Source: Oscillospiraceae bacterium
GTDB lineage: Bacteria; Bacillota; Clostridia; Saccharofermentanales; Saccharofermentanaceae
NCBI GenBank assembly: GCA_902780785.1
Contig: CACZGS010000002.1
Span: 124,001 to 188,000, forward strand
Length of the DNA stretch: 64,000 nucleotides
Reading direction: 5' to 3'
Shown piece after piece: positions 63,622 through 64,000 of this stretch; position 1 is the stretch's first letter, and every line of letters starts with the position of its first letter. The notes below the pieces were generated by a model. The model was not told where the DNA came from. It made no database searches and saw only the letters and a list, made by a program, of their open reading frames with translations. A program made the translations under genes and the position numbers.

Positions 63622-64000
63622 ATGAAGTCAGTCAAAAACCTGTTAGTTCCGTTTATCATCTTTATTGCGCTGTGTTTATTCGCAGCTGTATATTTCATTG
63701 CTGACGGAATTTCCAGAAAGAAGGCGAACGAGACAACTGAAGGTTTCTTCACGGTCTTAAGCATCGCACCTAAGGATATCAGCCGTCTCACCGTTAAGAA
63801 TAACGAGACAGGTTATACGTCTGTTATCGATTGCGCTTTGGATGATACCGGCAACATTAACTGTCAGTTCAGAGGTGATGACTTTTCTGAGTCCGAGAAG
63901 TACTCACAGTCCAAGCTCCTCTTTGTCGTAAGCACTTTATCCACTTTCTACAGTGAGAATAAGATCGAATCAGCATCAAATCTCGCTGAATTCGGCCTTG
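63622..64000 (+). CDS. DUF4340-type membrane-anchored protein (cut by right edge)
   Basis: An open frame from ATG 63622 to the window end (126 codons). A membrane helix occupies residues 7-28, followed by an extracytoplasmic region (FFTVLSIAPKDISRLTVKNN; then CQFRGDDFSESEKYSQSKLL), the usual beginning of DUF4340 proteins. These are regularly the fourth gene behind gldA/F/G-like genes. It begins one base after the GldG-like stop. The rest of the gene lies outside the window. Confidence 0.8.
   Translation, partial: MKSVKNLLVPFIIFIALCLFAAVYFIADGISRKKANETTEGFFTVLSIAPKDISRLTVKNNETGYTSVIDCALDDTGNINCQFRGDDFSESEKYSQSKLLFVVSTLSTFYSENKIESASNLAEFGL

Overview
The window looks like chromosomal core DNA from a low-to-mid GC anaerobic Firmicute of class Clostridia. 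Supporting evidence: strong AGGAGG-type ribosome binding sites, sigmaA promoters, a CIRCE operator ahead of groES-groEL, a fused 2-hydroxyacyl-CoA dehydratase-type activase, a clostridial MurD variant, a GH3 beta-glucosidase with reversed domain order as known from rumen clostridia, and a topA-trmFO pair. I cannot name the species. A gut or rumen relative of Lachnospiraceae or Oscillospiraceae is a guess. The standard genetic code works throughout. I see no rRNA, tRNA, insertion sequence, prophage or CRISPR array.

Layout. 1-6.5 kb: a glutamine synthetase cut by the left edge (minus strand), an orphan membrane protein, malic enzyme, then an Lrp regulator-aminotransferase-RF2 operon. 6.6-10.5 kb: the least ordinary stretch, with a LytTR regulator and membrane partner, then two unrecognised genes between terminators; the second is A-rich and lysine-rich. 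10.5-23.3 kb: a PHP phosphatase (minus), then an eight-gene run of M18 aminopeptidase, cardiolipin synthase, amidohydrolase, heterodimeric ABC exporter, MurD, LeuA and UppP. 23.3-33.5 kb: a second long run of overlapping genes: unknown basic-tailed protein, 1481-residue activase, DNA polymerase I, CoaE and three membrane or envelope proteins, ending in a bidirectional terminator shared with ychF.

34.6-43.6 kb: an intergenic region with GT-rich direct repeats, then comM-like ATPase, dprA, topA, trmFO, a YesL-like membrane protein, a membrane-anchored PP2C phosphatase and a small protein that may be a degenerate PP2C. 43.5-48.1 kb (minus): queA-tgt (queuosine) with a GH3 beta-glucosidase behind them. 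48.3-51.8 kb: NAD-dependent epimerase, solitary TrpB-like enzyme, repeat-bearing membrane protein. 51.8-58.9 kb: OmpR-type two-component system (minus), divergent galE and an LCP-family enzyme, then groES-groEL followed by a structured repeat-rich intergenic region. 58.9-64 kb: small membrane protein with acyl-ACP thioesterase, and a four-gene GldA/GldF/GldG/DUF4340-type ABC cluster cut by the right edge.

Several genes share an envelope theme: cls, murD, uppP, LCP, galE, two-component system, PP2C and SanA-like protein. Others serve DNA or RNA processing: polA, comM, dprA, topA, trmFO, queA, tgt and prfB. No single block is a clear new defence or biosynthetic system. The best candidates for undescribed biology are the unknown pair at 8.0-10.5 kb, the PP2C with its possible pseudo-phosphatase, the GT-rich repeats before comM-dprA, and the repeat/hairpin element after groEL.
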